NCBI GenBank assembly: GCA_964618405.1
Contig: CAZUAY010000176.1
Location: 1 to 8,402 of the forward strand
Source of the DNA: JBBQIY01 sp964618405
GTDB lineage: Bacteria > Verrucomicrobiota > Kiritimatiellia > RFP12 > UBA3636
DNA length: 8,402 nucleotides
Direction of reading: 5' to 3'
The notes under the pieces are model-generated. The model had not been told where the DNA came from, made no database searches, and saw only the letters and a program-made list of their open reading frames with translations. The position numbers and the translations under genes were made by a program. Shown here piece after piece: positions 6,640-8,402 of the stretch (position 1 is its first letter; each line of letters opens with the position of its first letter).

Positions 6640-6831
6640 GTGATTCAACGGAGTCGGTTCGATCGTGGATTGAATCGCCGACTACTCGGCGTTACAGATA
6701 GGGAAGGGCAGGTGCACTTACTAGAAATTTCAGGCGATGAATTGTGGGATGCAATGAAACATGCGGTCATAAAAACATTGCAAAAAAAACGCAAATGGAG
6801 CAAGATTGAAGAATTCTCGTTTTGTGAATGA
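6640..6831 (+). CDS. Small hypothetical protein between era and ilvE
   Basis: A 63-residue ORF starting with GTG two bases after the era stop and ending 30 bp before the favoured ilvE start. It is basic: an Arg-rich N-terminus, a middle segment GVTDREGQVHLLEISGDELWDAM, then a Lys/Arg-rich helix-like stretch (HAVIKTLQKKRKW). No signal peptide or membrane segment is seen and I recognise no family. In favour of a real gene: it fills the otherwise empty gap between two + strand genes in the same direction, its codons look ordinary, and the sequence has a plausible strand-helix pattern. Against: there is no good ribosome binding site (GGGA lies 12 bases upstream of the GTG) and it is short. Coupling to era translation is possible. 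Confidence 0.5.
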   Translation: MIQRSRFDRGLNRRLLGVTDREGQVHLLEISGDELWDAMKHAVIKTLQKKRKWSKIEEFSFCE

Positions 6832-6845
6832 GAGGGTGATTGAAT

Positions 6846-6852
6846 AGAGGAG
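6846..6852 (+). promoter_or_regulatory. Ribosome binding site deciding the ilvE start
   Basis: AGAGGAG ends directly before ATG 6853, three bases before ATG 6856 and nine bases before ATG 6862. Only the last gives normal spacing, so it points to ATG 6862 as the initiator. Confidence 0.7.
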
Positions 6853-6861
6853 ATGATGACT

Positions 6862-7875
6862 ATGTTGAACTTGGACTGGAAGAATCTTGGTTTTGCTTAT
6901 ATGGACACGGCTTGCCATATTGAATATGTGTGGCGGGACGGCGTCTGGGATTCGGGAACGCTCGTTAAAGAACCATATATGCAGATGCATATCGCCGCCT
7001 CCTGTCTCCATTACGGACAGGCAGCTTTTGAAGGCATGAAGGCGTTCCGTTGTAAGGATGGACAGATTCGAGCGTTTCGACCTGAAGAAAACGCAAAACG
7101 AATGTACCGGACTGCCGGCCGTGCGTGCATGGCGCAGGTTCCCGTGAGTATGTTTTTGGATGGTGTAAAACGTGTTATCAAAGCAAACGAAGCATACGTT
7201 CCGCCTTACGGTTCTGGTGGGTCGCTTTATATTCGGCCGCTTCTTATCGGCTCAGGGATGCAGATCGGCGTTGCTCCAGCCAAGGAGTATACTTTCTTGA
7301 TTCTTGTCATCCCCGTTGGTGCCTACTACAAAGGCGGTTTAAAGCCAGTGAAATCGATCATTATCGAGGAATTTGATCGCGCAGCTCCGCTCGGCATGGG
7401 CGATGTCAAAGTTGCCGGCAATTATGCGGCGAGTCTTTATGCGCATGAGAAGGCCAAGGAAGCAGGCTATCCGGTTGAGCTTTACCTCGATGCGAAAGAG
7501 CACAAGTATGTGGAAGAATTCGCAACATCCAACTTTCTCGGTATTAAACCCGATGGAACGTATGTGACGCCAGATTCACGTTCGGTGCTCCCGAGTGTGA
7601 CCAACGACACGCTCAAGCAATTGGCGGCTGACTTAGGTATGAAGGTTGAGACGCGACCTGTCCCTGTTGAGGAGCTGTCGACCTTCACTGAAATTGCAGC
7701 CTGCGGCACAGCGGTCGTGGTAACGCCTGTCTATGAAATTACTCACGGCGAGACGGTCATTACCATTGGTTCTCCCGACACGTGTGGTCCTGTGGTTCAA
7801 AAACTTTTTGATGCTGTTCAGCAGATCCAGTATGGAGAAAAGCCAGACGTTCATGGGTGGTGTGTTACGGTTTAA
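6862..7875 (+). CDS. ilvE: Branched-chain amino acid aminotransferase
   Basis: A 337-residue (340 from ATG 6853) fold-type IV PLP enzyme that transfers the amino group between glutamate and the 2-oxo acids of leucine, isoleucine and valine in the cytoplasm. Counting from 6862, it shows LHYGQAAFEGMKAFR near 49-63, FRPEENAKRM, the PPYGSGGSLYIRPLLIGSG segment near 114-132, the PLP lysine Lys183 in KVAGNYAASL, the EEFATSNFLG segment with the Glu that contacts the PLP ring nitrogen (218-219), SVLPSVTNDTL, and the CGTAVVVTPV phosphate-binding stretch near 281-290. The pattern matches the longer BCAT type common in Bacteroidetes, Verrucomicrobia and eukaryotes rather than the shorter E. coli IlvE. 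The start was chosen by the ribosome binding site at 6846-6852. It may be transcribed with era and the small ORF, as only 30 bp separate them. Confidence 0.95.
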   Translation: MLNLDWKNLGFAYMDTACHIEYVWRDGVWDSGTLVKEPYMQMHIAASCLHYGQAAFEGMKAFRCKDGQIRAFRPEENAKRMYRTAGRACMAQVPVSMFLDGVKRVIKANEAYVPPYGSGGSLYIRPLLIGSGMQIGVAPAKEYTFLILVIPVGAYYKGGLKPVKSIIIEEFDRAAPLGMGDVKVAGNYAASLYAHEKAKEAGYPVELYLDAKEHKYVEEFATSNFLGIKPDGTYVTPDSRSVLPSVTNDTLKQLAADLGMKVETRPVPVEELSTFTEIAACGTAVVVTPVYEITHGETVITIGSPDTCGPVVQKLFDAVQQIQYGEKPDVHGWCVTV

Positions 7876-7880
7876 CCGGC

Positions 7881-7893
7881 GTGGCAGAGCCAC
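7881..7893 (+). terminator. Short hairpin just after ilvE
   Basis: GTGGC-aga-GCCAC forms a 5-bp stem with a 3-base loop, five bases past the ilvE stop. No T tract follows directly; a run of six T is at 7924-7929. It is a weak candidate for transcription termination. Confidence 0.25.
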
Positions 7894-8248
7894 ATCGAAA
7901 ATTCCGGATTACGAGTTACAGCGTTTTTTGACTCAGGTTGGACTTTAGCCGTTTACCCTCAGAATCGGATCGGTCTCTTTTAAAACGATATTGTGAATGA
8001 CCAAAGAGGGAAAACGCACAGTTCTACCTCTTGCCACCCTCGCCGAACGTCACGGCTGAGGCGACGGTACCTCGCTGTCTCGGGCCGACGGTTCAGCTTT
8101 CGGTCCTTTATACCTGAAGCCAAGTTCATCAAGATGTCTCCGTCTTGGGGTGAACATGCCTGATAAAGGATGCCAAGTGGTGTCAGTATATCCGAGCTCG
8201 CGTACCCGTTGAAGATCCCGTAGCGCAGCATCAACTTTCTCCTCCGAT

Positions 8249-8310
8249 TTTTTACCACGAAACACATCAAATCTTCGCGCCTTCACGTCTTCGCGTGAGA
8301 CCATCATTTT
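8249..8310 (-). repeat. Dispersed-type intergenic repeat with three 8-mer units
   Basis: Three near-identical 8-mers lie in tandem: CTTCGCGC (8273-8280), CTTCACGT (8281-8288) and CTTCGCGT (8289-8296), followed by GAGACC. They are flanked by TTTTTTACCACGAAACACA at 8249-8266. Together these match the style of the CTTCGCGTCTTCGCG / ACCACGAAACAC repeats scattered between genes in many environmental bacterial genomes; that comparison is from memory. Translation of such DNA gives Arg/Glu/Lys-rich spurious proteins, as seen in the - strand frame here. Confidence 0.65.
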
Positions 8311-8316
8311 TTCGCG

Positions 8317-8328
8317 GCGCGGCCGCGC
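8317..8328. repeat. 12-bp perfect palindrome
   Basis: GCGCGGCCGCGC is its own reverse complement and lies next to the 8-mer repeat, within an unusually G/C-pure stretch (8313-8330). It may be part of the same repeat element. Confidence 0.5.
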
Positions 8329-8384
8329 GGAGAGCTTACCTATAACCTCGAGTTCGTAAAGGAAGTGGCCGTAACGAGCGGAGC

Positions 8385-8402
8385 ACGGGTTTTCCAACCC
8401 GT
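8385..8402. repeat. Perfect inverted repeat cut by the right edge
   Basis: ACGGGTT (8385-8391) and AACCCGT (8396-8402) form a perfect 7-bp stem with a TTCC loop, and the right arm ends at the last base of the window, so the stem may be longer. It could be an end of the repeat element or a terminator of a neighbouring gene outside the window. Confidence 0.6.

Larger units (their letters stand above)
7876..8402. other. Right-hand region with repeats and no convincing gene
   Basis: This 527-bp stretch has no + strand gene I can support. On the - strand two overlapping ORFs exist: 8397 to 8050 (115 codons), which reads straight through repeat sequence in its N-terminal half, and 8231 to 7980 (83 codons) in another frame, which has GGAGGAG seven bases before its ATG. 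Neither resembles a known family. The right half (about 8249-8402) is made of repeat-like and palindromic DNA. Bases 8034-8095 are G/C-rich with CG-rich words and may be a worn repeat, but I cannot show a second copy in the window. Confidence 0.5.

Noticed and set aside
8050..8397. 115-codon reverse ORF as a real gene
   Set aside because: Its N-terminal half is a translation of the 8-mer repeat and the G/C palindrome region, and the ORF has no recognisable motif. The C-terminal half alone is not enough to call a gene.
1..8402. A novel defence, mobile or biosynthetic system
   Set aside because: No transposase, integrase, nuclease, toxin-antitoxin pair, phage gene or biosynthetic core enzyme was found; apart from the repeats, the genes are mainly housekeeping.

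Overview
The window looks like part of a metagenome-derived scaffold from a Gram-negative-type environmental bacterium of roughly balanced base composition. The closest feel is the Planctomycetes-Verrucomicrobia-Chlamydiae side (Verrucomicrobiota, Kiritimatiellota or Lentisphaerota). This is an inference from the style of the tyrosyl-tRNA synthetase and the branched-chain aminotransferase, from a cytoplasmic Asp-box sialidase-like protein, and from the intergenic repeats; no 16S or other decisive marker is present. All supported genes lie on the + strand.

Layout. Bases 1-197 are a short edge region with no assignable gene. A sialidase-like five-Asp-box protein follows (198-1334). After a 121-bp spacer comes a tight three-gene run with good ribosome binding sites: tyrS (1456-2724), manB (2734-4086) and a single-domain GNAT acetyltransferase resembling short N-acetylglutamate synthases (4089-4580). 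The next 366 bp (4581-4946) are built of TAGG/CCTA heptamers arranged in about 40-bp units, in opposite orientations on the two sides, and are interrupted by exactly 100 N. A second + strand cluster follows: trmB (4947-5664 plus stop), era (overlapping trmB), a 63-residue unknown ORF, and ilvE. The last 527 bp have no convincing gene. They hold a dispersed-type repeat made of 8-mers and two inverted repeats, one of which touches the right edge.

Function. The genes are mainly housekeeping: tRNA charging (TyrS), tRNA m7G46 modification (TrmB), small-subunit assembly (Era), sugar-phosphate supply for glycans (ManB), and amino-acid metabolism (the NAGS-like GNAT and IlvE). The linkage of the two clusters depends on the scaffold join inside the repeat, so it should not be taken as proven synteny.

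I did not find a new multi-gene system. The points that most deserve attention are the heptamer repeat block at the gap, the histidine-free HIGH motif of TyrS, the C-terminal cysteine motif of the GNAT protein, and the small ORF between era and ilvE.
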